Of a stretch of DNA of 64,000 bases, positions 8,655-17,831 are shown piece after piece. The stretch comes from Candidatus Poribacteria bacterium (GTDB taxonomy: Bacteria; Poribacteria; WGA-4E; WGA-3G). Location of the stretch: NCBI GenBank assembly GCA_026706025.1, contig JAPOZO010000007.1, positions 40,461 through 104,460 on the forward strand. Reading direction: 5' to 3'. The position numbers and the translations under genes are program-made. Positions within the stretch are counted from its first letter, which is position 1. Each line of letters opens with the position of its first letter. Under the pieces are notes generated by a model. The model searched no databases. It saw only the letters and a program-made list of their open reading frames with translations, and was not told the origin of the DNA.

Positions 8655-8906
8655 ATGAAACGACACCAGATTGTTGGTATTATCGCCCGGATATGTGGGA
8701 TAGGTTTCACAGTACGCAGTGCCCTTTCAGGAAATATCATTGATGCACTCATCGACTTCACCCTATTCTCTATTGTAGCAGTTTCAACTTTTTTTAACGA
8801 CAAATTACCTCCGAAATGGTCCCAACCGGTATTACCATGGTGGATACCCATTGTTTTAGTTTGCATTGCAGGGCTTGCGTGGCTTTTTCTTAATTATCTT
8901 CGTTAG
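8655..8906 (+). CDS. Small membrane protein, unknown
   Basis: The frame is open from 8589, but the ATG at 8655 (MKRHQIVGIIARICG) has AGGAAC about eight bases upstream and gives a sensible 83-residue protein. Two hydrophobic stretches are visible (about 20-42 and 58-80), separated by FFNDKLPPKWSQP. It precedes pyrD by 29 bases on the same strand, so it may be co-transcribed. No family is recognised and no function is proposed. Confidence 0.55.
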   Translation: MKRHQIVGIIARICGIGFTVRSALSGNIIDALIDFTLFSIVAVSTFFNDKLPPKWSQPVLPWWIPIVLVCIAGLAWLFLNYLR

Positions 8907-8935
8907 AATATCAAAACCACCCTCATTTACATAAA

Positions 8936-9865
8936 ATGGACACAGCAGACTTGTCACTCAGTGTGAATATCGGCGGAATCCGGATGCGGAACCCCGTCAT
9001 GACGGCATCTGGCACATTCGGCTACGGCTCCGAATACGCCGATTTCGTGGACCTGAACCGGCTCGGCGCGGTGGTTGTTAAAGGCGTTACGAGTGTACCG
9101 TGGCCCGGCAATCCGATGCAGCGCATCATGGAAACGCCTTCCGGCATGCTCAATGCGATTGGGTTGCAGAATGTCGGCGTAGACGGTTTTATCTCGGAGA
9201 AGCTGCCCTACTTACGCGATTTTGATGTGCCAGTGATTGTTAACGTCTGCGGCAAGACAGTCGAAGAATACCTGACAGTAGTCGAGAAGTTAAACACCGC
9301 AGACGGGGTCGCTGGTGTAGAACTCAATATCTCCTGCCCGAATTTGGATTGCGGCGGTATGAGTTTCGGTGTTGACGCGACGTTGGCACATCAACTCGTC
9401 ACAGAAGTTCGCTCAAAGACACACCTACCCTTATTGGTGAAACTATCCCCGAACGTCACAGATATTACTGTCATCGCACGCGCCGTTGAGGATGCGGGGG
9501 CGGACGCGCTCTCTGCCGTTAATACGCTTCTCGGTATGGCGATTGATGCCGAAACGCGAAAACCGGAACTCGCAAACGTTACAGGTGGTCTCTCTGGTCC
9601 TGCAATAAAGCCTGTAGCATTGCGATTGGTCTGGGAGGTTTACAAAAGCGTCTCCATTCCAATCGTTGGGATGGGCGGCATTATGACCGCGACAGATGCT
9701 GTGGAATTTTGCATCGCGGGTGCGTCTGCCGTGGCGGTCGGGACTGCGAACTTCGTCAATCCACAAGCGTCAATGGAAGTCGTAAAAGGCATACATGCCT
9801 ATCTCAATCAAGCGAATATGAGGTCGGTTAAGGAACTGATCGGAAGCCTGAAGGTCGATTCGTAA
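8936..9865 (+). CDS. pyrD: Dihydroorotate dehydrogenase, class 1 (1B-like)
   Basis: A 309-residue TIM barrel. It oxidises dihydroorotate to orotate in UMP synthesis. Visible family blocks are MRNPVMTASGTFGYG (about 17-31), NAIGLQNVGVD, the active-site loop VELNISCPNLDCGG with the catalytic cysteine of class 1 enzymes, and the FMN-phosphate region VGMGGIMTATDAVEFCIAGASAVAVGTA. The catalytic Cys rather than Ser, together with the length, points to the soluble class 1B type. Its usual partner PyrK is not in the window. pyrB lies 1.06 kb downstream, with the Rpn-like gene between them. Confidence 0.95.
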   Translation: MDTADLSLSVNIGGIRMRNPVMTASGTFGYGSEYADFVDLNRLGAVVVKGVTSVPWPGNPMQRIMETPSGMLNAIGLQNVGVDGFISEKLPYLRDFDVPVIVNVCGKTVEEYLTVVEKLNTADGVAGVELNISCPNLDCGGMSFGVDATLAHQLVTEVRSKTHLPLLVKLSPNVTDITVIARAVEDAGADALSAVNTLLGMAIDAETRKPELANVTGGLSGPAIKPVALRLVWEVYKSVSIPIVGMGGIMTATDAVEFCIAGASAVAVGTANFVNPQASMEVVKGIHAYLNQANMRSVKELIGSLKVDS

Positions 9866-9879
9866 TTGCTTTGAAAAGA

Positions 9880-9908
9880 TTGTATTTCCTGCAAACTTCG
9901 TGTATAAT
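9880..9908 (+). promoter_or_regulatory. Candidate promoter for a leaderless Rpn-like mRNA
   Basis: TTGTAT (9880-9885), exactly 17 bases, then a perfect TATAAT (9903-9908). The ATG at 9915 lies six bases after the -10 box, just where transcription should begin, and no ribosome binding site is present. Confidence 0.6.
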
Positions 9909-9914
9909 AACAGT

Positions 9915-10871
9915 ATGGCACAGCACTATGACAATCCAGCGAAATACATTATGCTGGAATACTCACAAGAATTCGCAGAATTTATGGTCGGACATTCAGA
10001 CATAACAGTTCTGGAGAGACTTGAAACCGAAGAACCGACATTCAAGACGCACCAAAATGACAGCACGTTGAAGGTACAGTTCGGCAATGAAACAGTGATA
10101 CTGCACACCGAAGTGCAAACGGATGACAGTAGAAAGCCGATGTGGTCCCGCATTGTAGGATATAACGGTTTTCTCGTGAATTTACATGAGATACCGGTCT
10201 ATTCCAACGTCCTTTATCTGCACCCTAAGGCAGGCAGGGACGATAAAGGCTATTATGCTTACAAAGGACACGGTTATGAATATGTCTTACGCTATAAGGT
10301 ACTTAGGTTGATCGAGATAGACGGACAATCGATTTTGGAAATGCAGGCACCAGGGTTATTGCCTTTCACACCGCTGATGAAACCGCCAGAAGGGATAAAT
10401 TCAAATCGTTGGTTGGAGAAATGTGTTAATGTAACAGCGACAGCACGCACAGACCAGCATACACGAGATACCTTATTGGCAGCATTAGGTGTTTTTAGCG
10501 GTTTGGTTTACGAACCGCAGCTAATTAAACAACTTTTACCGGAGGGCATCATGCAAGAATCTCCTTTTTTTCAACATTACATCCAAGAGGCAAAAGCAGA
10601 GGCTAAAGAAGAAGGTCTCAAAGAAGGTCTCAAAGAAGGCATTGAACAAGGCATTGAACAAGGCATTGAACAAGGCATTGAACAAGGTGAGAGAAGAGGC
10701 ATGATCGAAAGCATCATCACATTGCTTGGGGTACAATTCAAGACTGATGCTGTTCATGCTTTAAAGCCAGCTCTTGAATCTATAGACGATATGCAGGATC
10801 TCAAACAAGTGCTACTTACAGTTCCGGAATCTGACAGTCTTGAAGCGTTCATGCAATCTCTCAATAGGTAG
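9915..10871 (+). CDS. Rpn-like PD-(D/E)XK family putative nuclease/transposase
   Basis: A 318-residue protein. The N-terminal half has the Rpn/YhgA-like pattern: FGNETVILHTEVQTDDSRKPMWSRIVGYNGFL supplies the Glu-x-Gln core of the nuclease fold. The C-terminal part carries low-complexity repeats EGLKEG and then EQGIEQG, typical of this family, followed by a short helical tail. Known Rpn proteins are recombination-promoting nucleases, often mobile or defence-related. The in-frame GTG at 9900 overlaps the promoter, so ATG 9915 is preferred. The gene sits between pyrD and pyrB with its own promoter, as if inserted there. Confidence 0.8.
   Translation: MAQHYDNPAKYIMLEYSQEFAEFMVGHSDITVLERLETEEPTFKTHQNDSTLKVQFGNETVILHTEVQTDDSRKPMWSRIVGYNGFLVNLHEIPVYSNVLYLHPKAGRDDKGYYAYKGHGYEYVLRYKVLRLIEIDGQSILEMQAPGLLPFTPLMKPPEGINSNRWLEKCVNVTATARTDQHTRDTLLAALGVFSGLVYEPQLIKQLLPEGIMQESPFFQHYIQEAKAEAKEEGLKEGLKEGIEQGIEQGIEQGIEQGERRGMIESIITLLGVQFKTDAVHALKPALESIDDMQDLKQVLLTVPESDSLEAFMQSLNR
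10613..10685 (+). repeat. 12-bp in-frame tandem repeats in the Rpn-like gene
   Basis: Two copies of GGTCTCAAAGAA are followed by four copies of GGCATTGAACAA, coding GLKE and GIEQ units. Because the unit is a multiple of three, copy-number change would lengthen or shorten the protein without breaking the frame. Confidence 0.9.
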
Positions 10872-10921
10872 AAATCTAAGCAATTAACGGGTATACTTAC
10901 AAAATGTTCCAGGGGAGGAAA

Positions 10922-12001
10922 ATGCGGCATCTGGTAACACTCGACGATTTGTCGAATTTTGAGATTGAACAGATATTTCGACTCGCAGCGGGAATGCAGT
11001 CGCAACAGGAAACATGGGCAGGCATCTGCCGCGGGAAATTGCTCGCAACGCTCTTCTATGAACCGAGCACACGCACCCGGCTCTCTTTTGAGAGTGCTAT
11101 GGAACGCCTTAACGGTAGAACCCTCGGTTTCTCTGATCCGCGTGCCACCTCCACTGCTAAAGGCGAAACGCTTGCCGATACTGCACGGATGGTGACAAAT
11201 TACGCCGACCTCATCGTCGTGCGACATAACTGGGCGGGTTCGGCACGTGTTATTGCACAGCACGCACATGTTCCAGTCATCAACGGTGGTGACGGCAGTC
11301 ACACACACCCAACACAGGCACTCGCGGATCTCTATACGATTATGCGCCGGAAATCGCAAATACAAGGGTTAACCGTCGGTATCTGTGGGGATCTTCAATT
11401 TGGGCGGGCAGCACACTCTTTTGCTCTTGCAGTCGCTCGCTTCGGCGGGAACCTGATTCACATCGCGCCGAAACCGCTACAGATGCCGCCGTGGGTACTC
11501 GCGCAACTCGAACAGTGTCACGGACAAAAACCGCTTGAGGTAGAAAGCGTAATAGAGGTAATTGATAAACTTGATGTCATCTACGTCAATCGACTTCAAG
11601 AGGAACGACTCCCAGCGAATATGGATGCTGCAACCGTCCGAGGCAGTTATCTGCTGAATGCCGCGGTCATGAAAAACGCTAAGTCTGACGCGATGATTAT
11701 GCACCCGCTCCCCCGCGTCAACGAACTTGCCTATGAGTTGGATGACGACCCGCGTGCCGCCTATTTCGAGCAATCGGCGAACGCAGTGCCGGTTCGGATG
11801 GCATTGATCGCCAGCCTCATGGGACTGGAACAACTCATTTTGACACAACCCCCCGAGCGAGACATTGTAGCTTCTGCGAAAGTGTGTAAAAACCCGAATT
11901 GTGTCACTAACCACGAGACGTATCTAACCTCAGAGCGGGAAACGTTTAACGGTGATGCCAAATTAGAGGCTTGTGCGTATTGCGGAAACCTACTTTTGTA
12001 A
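10922..12001 (+). CDS. pyrB: Aspartate carbamoyltransferase with fused PyrI-type zinc tail
   Basis: The catalytic part (about residues 1-305) has the carbamoyl-phosphate motif FYEPSTRTRLSFE, the HPTQALADL block and MHPLPRVNE, all diagnostic of PyrB. It makes carbamoyl-aspartate in UMP synthesis. About 50 extra residues follow, with CKNPNCVTNHE and CAYCGN, a four-cysteine set like the zinc domain of the regulatory subunit PyrI. The PyrI nucleotide-binding domain is missing. Start: GGGGAGG lies only three bases before the ATG at 10922. An ATG at 10904 is in frame but has no ribosome binding site. Confidence 0.93.
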   Translation: MRHLVTLDDLSNFEIEQIFRLAAGMQSQQETWAGICRGKLLATLFYEPSTRTRLSFESAMERLNGRTLGFSDPRATSTAKGETLADTARMVTNYADLIVVRHNWAGSARVIAQHAHVPVINGGDGSHTHPTQALADLYTIMRRKSQIQGLTVGICGDLQFGRAAHSFALAVARFGGNLIHIAPKPLQMPPWVLAQLEQCHGQKPLEVESVIEVIDKLDVIYVNRLQEERLPANMDAATVRGSYLLNAAVMKNAKSDAMIMHPLPRVNELAYELDDDPRAAYFEQSANAVPVRMALIASLMGLEQLILTQPPERDIVASAKVCKNPNCVTNHETYLTSERETFNGDAKLEACAYCGNLLL

Positions 12002-12145
12002 AGCGACCACACCTAATCATACGCTTTAGTGCCGCTATTATCATTTACTGGGGTGGCCCCGACAACTTCAAAATTAGATTTTCGCGGCGTTCTCCGACCT
12101 TGAGTACAAACTTCTCCGACGTTGCGGAAAGCCCTTTATCAACTA

Positions 12146-13366
12146 TTATTCTTCCTCGGTGGGGGAGTTATCAGACACATCTGTCTTTTCAAGGATCGCC
12201 ATCTCTGTCATACGCCAGAGTAGGTCACCAGGACCGACAGCATGCCATTGTCCATTTATAAACGTCATGATAGCAGAATCTTTCTTTTCCGGTGGGAGGG
12301 TGCTGCGAGGAAAACTGTGCTTGGCTCCCCAATTCTCATAGGTGAGCGGTTCACCGTTCTGCCAGACCCATTCCCCTTCTTTTTCGGCATCGCTGAGTCC
12401 GATCCAATAGAGATGATTCCTAAAGAGTCCTGATAGCCATTTCTGTTCTGCTTTGTCGTTAATTGTAACCAGATACGCGCCTGCCGCGGTGGCTATGTCT
12501 TTTGCCTCGTCAAGACTCCGGCACCAAACCTCCGTATAGGCGTGTCCATTTGTGGGATTGACTACCCAGGCATATTTCTTCTTCGGCGCAGGTGTTGATT
12601 GCGTTGGTGCGGCAGCAGGTGGTGCCACGCCATCAAGCGTCAAAATCAAGTTGTCATAGCGCATACCTTCTTTAATCTCAAACGGTTCCGATTTCGCTGA
12701 CAGTCCCTTATACCTTACTGAGAGTTCGCAGGTTGAGAACACATCAAAGTTATCAATATACTGCACAAAATATCCTTCGGAATCCGTGGTGACGCCTCCG
12801 CTTGACATGCCGCCCGTCTTGATGACCCTGACAATAGAGGTATTAGTTAACGGTTTGCCATCTTTAAAAACAACTCGCGCTATTATCCGGACCCGCGGAC
12901 GGACAGTGACGACTACATTTTTGATATGGCTGCCCGGTTTAATACTAAACCTAATATTGTCGAAAGGCGGCGGCCTGTCCTGATAAAGCGTTATCCCTTC
13001 CATTTTGATTGAGACAATCTCATCGTCTGGTTCAAAACGGGATGTCGGTTTTTTATTTCCCCTGGGCGGCTGCACTGGAATCAGGATTTGAATCGGTTCC
13101 GCGGGAACATTGGTGAATGTGAAGGCTCCGTTCTCATCAGTTTTTAATTTCTCTAACTTTAATTTTTCTAAAGGAGATGCTGAAAGAAAAGGAGCTGCTG
13201 AAAGAACAACCATAAATCCGGGAATCGGCTTTCCGTCCATATCAAGGATAACACCGGAGAGGGTTCCTGCGTCCTCTTCTGCGATACAAGGGATTAAGGT
13301 AATTAGCGGGAGTGATACTGCAATTCCGATGAGGCATACAACACGTATAGAACGCAACCGATGCAT
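12146..13366 (-). CDS. Secreted protein: regulatory-like Ig domains plus C-type-lectin-like domain (copy A)
   Basis: The frame is open to 13468, but the ATG at 13366 (MHRLRSIRVVCLIGIAV) follows AGGAGAACTTACC and opens a signal peptide, giving 406 residues. In order: signal peptide; a carboxypeptidase-regulatory-like beta domain (LSGVILDMDGKPIPGFMV); a second one (RIIARVVFKDGKPLTNTSIV); a proline-rich linker; and a C-type-lectin-like domain ([16 protein letters not shown] to [20 protein letters not shown]). It is the last gene of a five-paralogue operon read right to left. Probably an extracellular or envelope binding protein; the ligand is unknown. Only one cysteine of the lectin disulfides is present. 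Confidence 0.85.
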   Translation of the reverse strand: MHRLRSIRVVCLIGIAVSLPLITLIPCIAEEDAGTLSGVILDMDGKPIPGFMVVLSAAPFLSASPLEKLKLEKLKTDENGAFTFTNVPAEPIQILIPVQPPRGNKKPTSRFEPDDEIVSIKMEGITLYQDRPPPFDNIRFSIKPGSHIKNVVVTVRPRVRIIARVVFKDGKPLTNTSIVRVIKTGGMSSGGVTTDSEGYFVQYIDNFDVFSTCELSVRYKGLSAKSEPFEIKEGMRYDNLILTLDGVAPPAAAPTQSTPAPKKKYAWVVNPTNGHAYTEVWCRSLDEAKDIATAAGAYLVTINDKAEQKWLSGLFRNHLYWIGLSDAEKEGEWVWQNGEPLTYENWGAKHSFPRSTLPPEKKDSAIMTFINGQWHAVGPGDLLWRMTEMAILEKTDVSDNSPTEEE

Positions 13367-13474
13367 GGTAAGTTCTCCTGTAAAGTCGTGGTATTTTGTT
13401 ATGGTATTCCTTTGGATGCGTTCGGAAATAAAAATGCCTGTATAGACGTAGGTAGACGTAGGTGCCATAAGCTG

Positions 13475-14701
13475 CTAATTCCGCTCAGAGGGTGTTATCA
13501 CTGGCATATCTGCCCTCTCGATTATTGCTTCAATGACGTTTATATCTCCCTCAGCAACGATCTGCCATCTACCAGCTGCGGAGATAATGTAGTCTTTCAC
13601 CTCAGTGTTTTTACCCGCTAATTCGGGGTTGTCCAACCAATTGGTATAGGTAATCGGTTCCCCACTGTGCCATTGCCACTGTCCCTCTTTTTCAGCATCA
13701 CTGAGTCCGATCCAAAAATTCTCTCGCCCAAAAGTTTCTCTTACCCATTCATTTTCTGCTGGGTCGTTAATGGAAACAAGATAAGCATTTTCTGCGGCGG
13801 CTTGGTCCATTGCGTCCGCTATATCGTAGCAATAAATCCTTTTGTAAGCGTGCCCGTTTGTCGGATTAACCACCCACATTGTTGGTGGATCAAGAAACGC
13901 TGCTAATGCAGTGGTCATCTGTTCTGGCGAACGTTCATCAGGCGGAATCGGATTGTCGTTGAGCGTCAAGAGAAGGTGTGTTTGTGATTGTCCCTTGTGC
14001 AAGATGAAAGCAGGAGTCTTCGCGAAAAGTCCCTCATACGCAATACCGAGCACATAGAATTGCGGTTGGTTATCCATCATAAGGTCTTTCACAAAATATC
14101 CCTCCGCATCGGTTTGTTCTGTGCTGTCTGCACTTCCATAACCACTTCTGCCCAGACTCCAACGCAGCATACGGGTATGAATTTGAGCGTTGGTAACCGG
14201 CCTCCCATCAGCAAAAACGACGCGTACACGAGCCTGCGGCCGGATATCCGTCTTTACCGTGATAATCGAGTTTTCGATTTTCGTTCCTCCGTCCAAGGAA
14301 AACCTGATGACATCAAAATACATAGCGTCTCTCGGATAAAGCGTTAGTTTGCCCGTTTCAATAGAAAGGATTTGTTCTTCTGTCTTGTCACCTTTCTTTT
14401 CACCCTTTACGGCAAATCTAACGGCTTTCGCTGGGATAATGTTCATGATGGAAAAACGCCCCTCTGCATCCGTCTGCTTTTGCCAACCTCCGGCACCCCC
14501 TCTTTCTACTATACCACCAGCGAAGACATCATATAACTGGAGCTCTACTGATATACCGGCAATCGGGTCCCTAAACTCATTAACAACAAACCCAGAAACC
14601 GACGGCCATTCTTGTGCAAAAGCGGATGAGGATACCAAAACCCAAAACATCGCAATCCAGACGAGAAATCCGGGATTTTTTCTGAAACTTTGAAAATTCA
14701 T
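13475..14701 (-). CDS. Secreted regulatory-like/C-type-lectin-like protein (copy B)
   Basis: A 408-residue paralogue. A signal peptide (about 1-29, ending SSAFAQ) is followed by beta domain [20 protein letters not shown], second domain [20 protein letters not shown], and the lectin-like domain from [16 protein letters not shown] through [26 protein letters not shown]. The C-terminal helix [12 protein letters not shown] corresponds to the AILEK tail of the other copies. AAGGAT lies about nine bases before the ATG. Upstream on the same strand lies a decayed copy (14735-14922), so the original array had at least six members. Confidence 0.85.
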   Translation of the reverse strand: MNFQSFRKNPGFLVWIAMFWVLVSSSAFAQEWPSVSGFVVNEFRDPIAGISVELQLYDVFAGGIVERGGAGGWQKQTDAEGRFSIMNIIPAKAVRFAVKGEKKGDKTEEQILSIETGKLTLYPRDAMYFDVIRFSLDGGTKIENSIITVKTDIRPQARVRVVFADGRPVTNAQIHTRMLRWSLGRSGYGSADSTEQTDAEGYFVKDLMMDNQPQFYVLGIAYEGLFAKTPAFILHKGQSQTHLLLTLNDNPIPPDERSPEQMTTALAAFLDPPTMWVVNPTNGHAYKRIYCYDIADAMDQAAAENAYLVSINDPAENEWVRETFGRENFWIGLSDAEKEGQWQWHSGEPITYTNWLDNPELAGKNTEVKDYIISAAGRWQIVAEGDINVIEAIIERADMPVITPSERN

Positions 14702-14734
14702 ATTAAAGATCCTTTTTTCAATGTTGGTAAACTA

Positions 14735-14922
14735 TCATTCCGCTCCAGTGTGAGAATTGTTAAACACATCTGTCTTTTCAAGGATCGTCATCGCAGTCAT
14801 ACGCAAAAGCACACTTTTAGGACTGACGGCATACCATTTCCCATCTGTGAAGGTCGGGACGGCGTAGTCTCTTTCCGGTGGCATCAGAAGATTCGAAAAA
14901 AGAAATCATCGGGTAACCAGTT
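14735..14922 (-). pseudogene. C-terminal remnant of a sixth C-type-lectin-like paralogue
   Basis: Read leftwards from 14922, the DNA gives an NWLPDD start matching the YTNW end of the lectin core. After a frame change, PPERDYAVPTFTDGKWYAV and LLRMTAMTILEKTDVFNNS follow, ending at a TGA at 14735-14737. These match the last 50-60 residues of copy A closely. The two parts are in different frames with a stop between, there is no start codon, and the rest of the gene is absent. It is a truncated, decayed copy left inside the operon. Confidence 0.85.
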
Positions 14923-14930
14923 TTATTTTT

Positions 14931-16247
14931 TTATTCCGATGCGCCAGCAATGAAATTTTCTTTTTCCAGAATCGCTTTCTCGATTAGATCCACAACGGGA
15001 CTCCCTTGACGCACCATCTGCCATTTTCCTGTTCTTCCAATGAGGACAGTGTAGTACTGATGCGCATCGCCGTTTTGACTGTGGGCAGTGTCTTCAACAA
15101 TCTTCTGTGGAGAACTCCAGTTGGTATAAGTGAGTGGTTCTCCGTTATCCCAGTATAAGTTGTCTTCTTTTGTCTTGTCAGTCAGTCCAATCCAATGACT
15201 TTCTCGGCTAAAGGCTTTTAAGTTCCATGCTTGCTCTGTTTCATCGTTCAAGAGGCTTTTTTGCCCGAAGACTTCAAGGAGCCAATGTTGTTCTGCTGCG
15301 TCATTGATCGCGACAAGGTACGCGCCTTGCGCTGTTGCTTTCGCTTTTGCCGCCTCGCGGGTCTTGCAATGAATCACTTTGTAAGCGTGTCGGTTGTCAG
15401 GGTTGATTGCCCACATCCCTTCACGCTCCCGTTTCCGCGCAGCTTCAGCACTTTGTGGATCGTAGGCACGAGGCGGTATCACTTCTTTCGGTTTGACTGG
15501 CGGTTTGGGTGCGGCTAATACAGCCGGTCTAAACACCGGTTTCACCATGGCTTTTGAAGAGGGCTGCGCATGGGGATCATCGCTAAGGGTCAAAACGAGT
15601 CCATCCAGCCGCTGCCCTTCTTCAAGTAAAATTTTCTTCGATTCTGCAAACTGTCCTTGATACGCTACGGTGACGGTGTAGAAAGCCGGTTCCGCCACGT
15701 ATTCAACAAAGTAACCCTCGGCATCAAGGTTTCTTGGACCACTGCTGCTTCTTGTGTGTCTACCGTTTGCGCTACGTTGGTTTATCTCAAACTGAACCTC
15801 AGCATTGCGAAGTGGGGTTCCATCCGCCGAAAGAACGCGCCCACGGATACGCATCCGAAGCCGCACTGTTATCTCTACATCTTTAACATCTGCCCCCGGC
15901 TCAATCGCAATAGGGAATCTATTGTCGGACCAATGGTGATACTGTTCACAGTAGAAGGTTACGCCCTCAATTTCAACGGCGCGGATTTCATAATCTACCT
16001 GAAGTACAGGCAATAACATCAGGTTCCTAACGGAAGATGGAGCAACGTCGGTCATCGAAAAAGTACCTGTTTCATCCGTCTCGGAGAGTTGCGGTAGAAG
16101 TGCCACGGTGACACCTGAGACAGGTACTCCCGCTTCATCAATCACTCTACCTGAAAAACTTGTCGCTACGCTCGGCAAAGATGTCACAAGAAAAAGCGCA
16201 ACACTACCAACAGAAACTAAAATCAGCGCGAAGTAAGAACGGTGCAT
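14931..16247 (-). CDS. Secreted regulatory-like/C-type-lectin-like protein (copy C)
   Basis: A 438-residue paralogue with an excellent AAAGGAGG site eight bases before its ATG. Signal peptide about 1-29 (VGSVALFLVTSLPSVATS); beta domain FSGRVIDEAGVPVSGVTVAL; second domain RMRIRGRVLSADGTPLRNAEVQ; proline/lysine linker (PAVLAAPKPPVKPKE); lectin-like domain from WAINPDNRHAYKVIHC to NGEPLTYTNW. It is closest to copy E, sharing the RMRIRGRVLSADGTPL block and ending in KAILEKENFI. Compared with the other copies, the lectin domain has an insertion of about 18 residues after VFGQKS. Confidence 0.85.
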   Translation of the reverse strand: MHRSYFALILVSVGSVALFLVTSLPSVATSFSGRVIDEAGVPVSGVTVALLPQLSETDETGTFSMTDVAPSSVRNLMLLPVLQVDYEIRAVEIEGVTFYCEQYHHWSDNRFPIAIEPGADVKDVEITVRLRMRIRGRVLSADGTPLRNAEVQFEINQRSANGRHTRSSSGPRNLDAEGYFVEYVAEPAFYTVTVAYQGQFAESKKILLEEGQRLDGLVLTLSDDPHAQPSSKAMVKPVFRPAVLAAPKPPVKPKEVIPPRAYDPQSAEAARKREREGMWAINPDNRHAYKVIHCKTREAAKAKATAQGAYLVAINDAAEQHWLLEVFGQKSLLNDETEQAWNLKAFSRESHWIGLTDKTKEDNLYWDNGEPLTYTNWSSPQKIVEDTAHSQNGDAHQYYTVLIGRTGKWQMVRQGSPVVDLIEKAILEKENFIAGASE

Positions 16248-16303
16248 TGGGATGCCTCCTTTTGTGCGGTATGTCAGAAACGTTAGGAAGATGTAAAACG
16301 TCC

Positions 16304-17803
16304 CTACTCTTCATCAGAAGTTTCCACAACAGGCGCGGTAGACACTAAACCATCCTTTTCAATAATTGCTTCTCGTGCCATTCGCCAGAAATGGCTTTCC
16401 GGACTGATGGACTGCCACTCACCATCTCTAAAAGTCATCACAACATAGTCTTTTTCGGTCTCTGGCTGTCCGTCAGGGAAAACGGGTTGGGCTGCCCAGT
16501 TGGTGTAGGTAACAGGTTCACCGCTATCCCACTGCCAGGTCCCCTCTTTTTCTACATCGGTAAGCCCAATCCATGTGGAGTGGCTCCGAAAGATTACCTG
16601 CAGCCAGTGCTGTTCGTCTTCGTCGTTGATGGAGACGAGATGCGCACCTTCTTCAACAGCCTTCTGTTGCGCGTCATGCCAGTCCTGACACTGAATTTTT
16701 TTGTAGGCATGTCCGTTTGCGGGGTTAATGACCCACACACTTTTCGGTGGTTTTGGTGCTTGCGGTGGGACAACTGCGCGGGCGACGACTTTAGGCGGGA
16801 CTTCGACCTCTTCAACAACAATGTTTCCGGCATCAACACGGACTTTACCCTCTTCAATCGGACCACCGACACCCACTTTCTGAGCGGTTGCTCCTTCAAC
16901 ATCAGGAGGGTTACCGTCAAGTGTTATAACCAGATTCTCTGGTGCCACACCATCTTTGAGCAGGAAAGGACCTGCGCCTCCAGAGAGACCACTGTATTCC
17001 ACAGAGAGCGTGTAAAACCCGGGTTCATCTCTATATTGTGTAAAATAACCATCAGCATCGGTAAAACAGTCAGTACCGTGGGTGCCTCCACTATTCGGAT
17101 TGTGCTCATCGCGCTGCCGCATACTGAGATCTGCTTGAGCATTGGCGAGAGGTGTGCCATCTGCATAAATGATTCGAGCGCGGATCCGCAGTCGCGACTT
17201 AACAGTAATCTTGAGATTTTCAAGCGTCACACCAGGTTTCAGCGCAAACGTGAGGCCTCTCATGAAATCAGGAACGTGCCTCTCACTTTTACTAAAAAAG
17301 GTGACTTTCCCGATTTGAATAGAGAGAATCTCCATATCTGGCTCAAGTCTGTCAAACCGCATCAATTCTTGCGGAATCTGCGCGCCTTGTCGAATTTTCT
17401 CAGGGTCAAACTTTTCAATTGCATCCAATGTAGCACTCGAAACAGCGTTTAATTGGACAAGCCCGGGTTGGATGTTGGTAGCAGTGAAGGTCCCGTCTGC
17501 ATCGGTTTTCACCTGACTCGTGGTCCGTGGCATTCCCGGACCTTCCATACCTTCAAGAGGCACCTGAAATTGGCGAAAACCGCCTTCTGGTTGTAAATGC
17601 CCATCGCGGAACCGCATAGGTTGAATCGCAAATGTGAACCCCGCAACAGGGTTTCCTTCTGCATCAATGACTTTGCCCGACATGCCACTCGGTGGTTGTA
17701 ACGCTGGATGCTCAGGATCTTGTGCCGCTGCAACGCATATTACGGTGAACAAAAGTGTCAATGCTAATACTGCGAGTTTTTGTGTAGTGTAGGGACGATC
17801 CAT
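16304..17803 (-). CDS. Secreted regulatory-like/C-type-lectin-like protein (copy D)
   Basis: At 499 residues this is the longest member. The ATG at 17803 (MDRPYTTQKLAVLALTLLF) follows AAGGAGATAGAGAA, while the longer frame to 17851 would run into the neighbouring gene. Signal peptide about 1-27; beta domain MSGKVIDAEGNPVAGFTFAI; second domain RLRIRARIIYADGTPLANAQ; linker with VPPKVVARAVVPPQAPKPP; lectin-like domain WVINPANGHAYKKIQC to WIGLTDVEKEGTWQWDSGEPVTYTNW; C-terminal helix REAIIEKDGL. The spacing to copy E is 28 bases and to copy C 56 bases, consistent with one transcript. Confidence 0.85.
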   Translation of the reverse strand: MDRPYTTQKLAVLALTLLFTVICVAAAQDPEHPALQPPSGMSGKVIDAEGNPVAGFTFAIQPMRFRDGHLQPEGGFRQFQVPLEGMEGPGMPRTTSQVKTDADGTFTATNIQPGLVQLNAVSSATLDAIEKFDPEKIRQGAQIPQELMRFDRLEPDMEILSIQIGKVTFFSKSERHVPDFMRGLTFALKPGVTLENLKITVKSRLRIRARIIYADGTPLANAQADLSMRQRDEHNPNSGGTHGTDCFTDADGYFTQYRDEPGFYTLSVEYSGLSGGAGPFLLKDGVAPENLVITLDGNPPDVEGATAQKVGVGGPIEEGKVRVDAGNIVVEEVEVPPKVVARAVVPPQAPKPPKSVWVINPANGHAYKKIQCQDWHDAQQKAVEEGAHLVSINDEDEQHWLQVIFRSHSTWIGLTDVEKEGTWQWDSGEPVTYTNWAAQPVFPDGQPETEKDYVVMTFRDGEWQSISPESHFWRMAREAIIEKDGLVSTAPVVETSDEE

Positions 17804-17831
17804 TTCTCTATCTCCTTGTGTGTTGATGTGC

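Noticed and set aside
14690..14953. 87-codon plus-strand frame
   Set aside because: It lies opposite the decayed lectin-like copy and reads its complement; no start signal.
16391..17452. 353-codon plus-strand frame inside lectin copy D
   Set aside because: Antisense shadow of a gene with signal peptide and clear domains.
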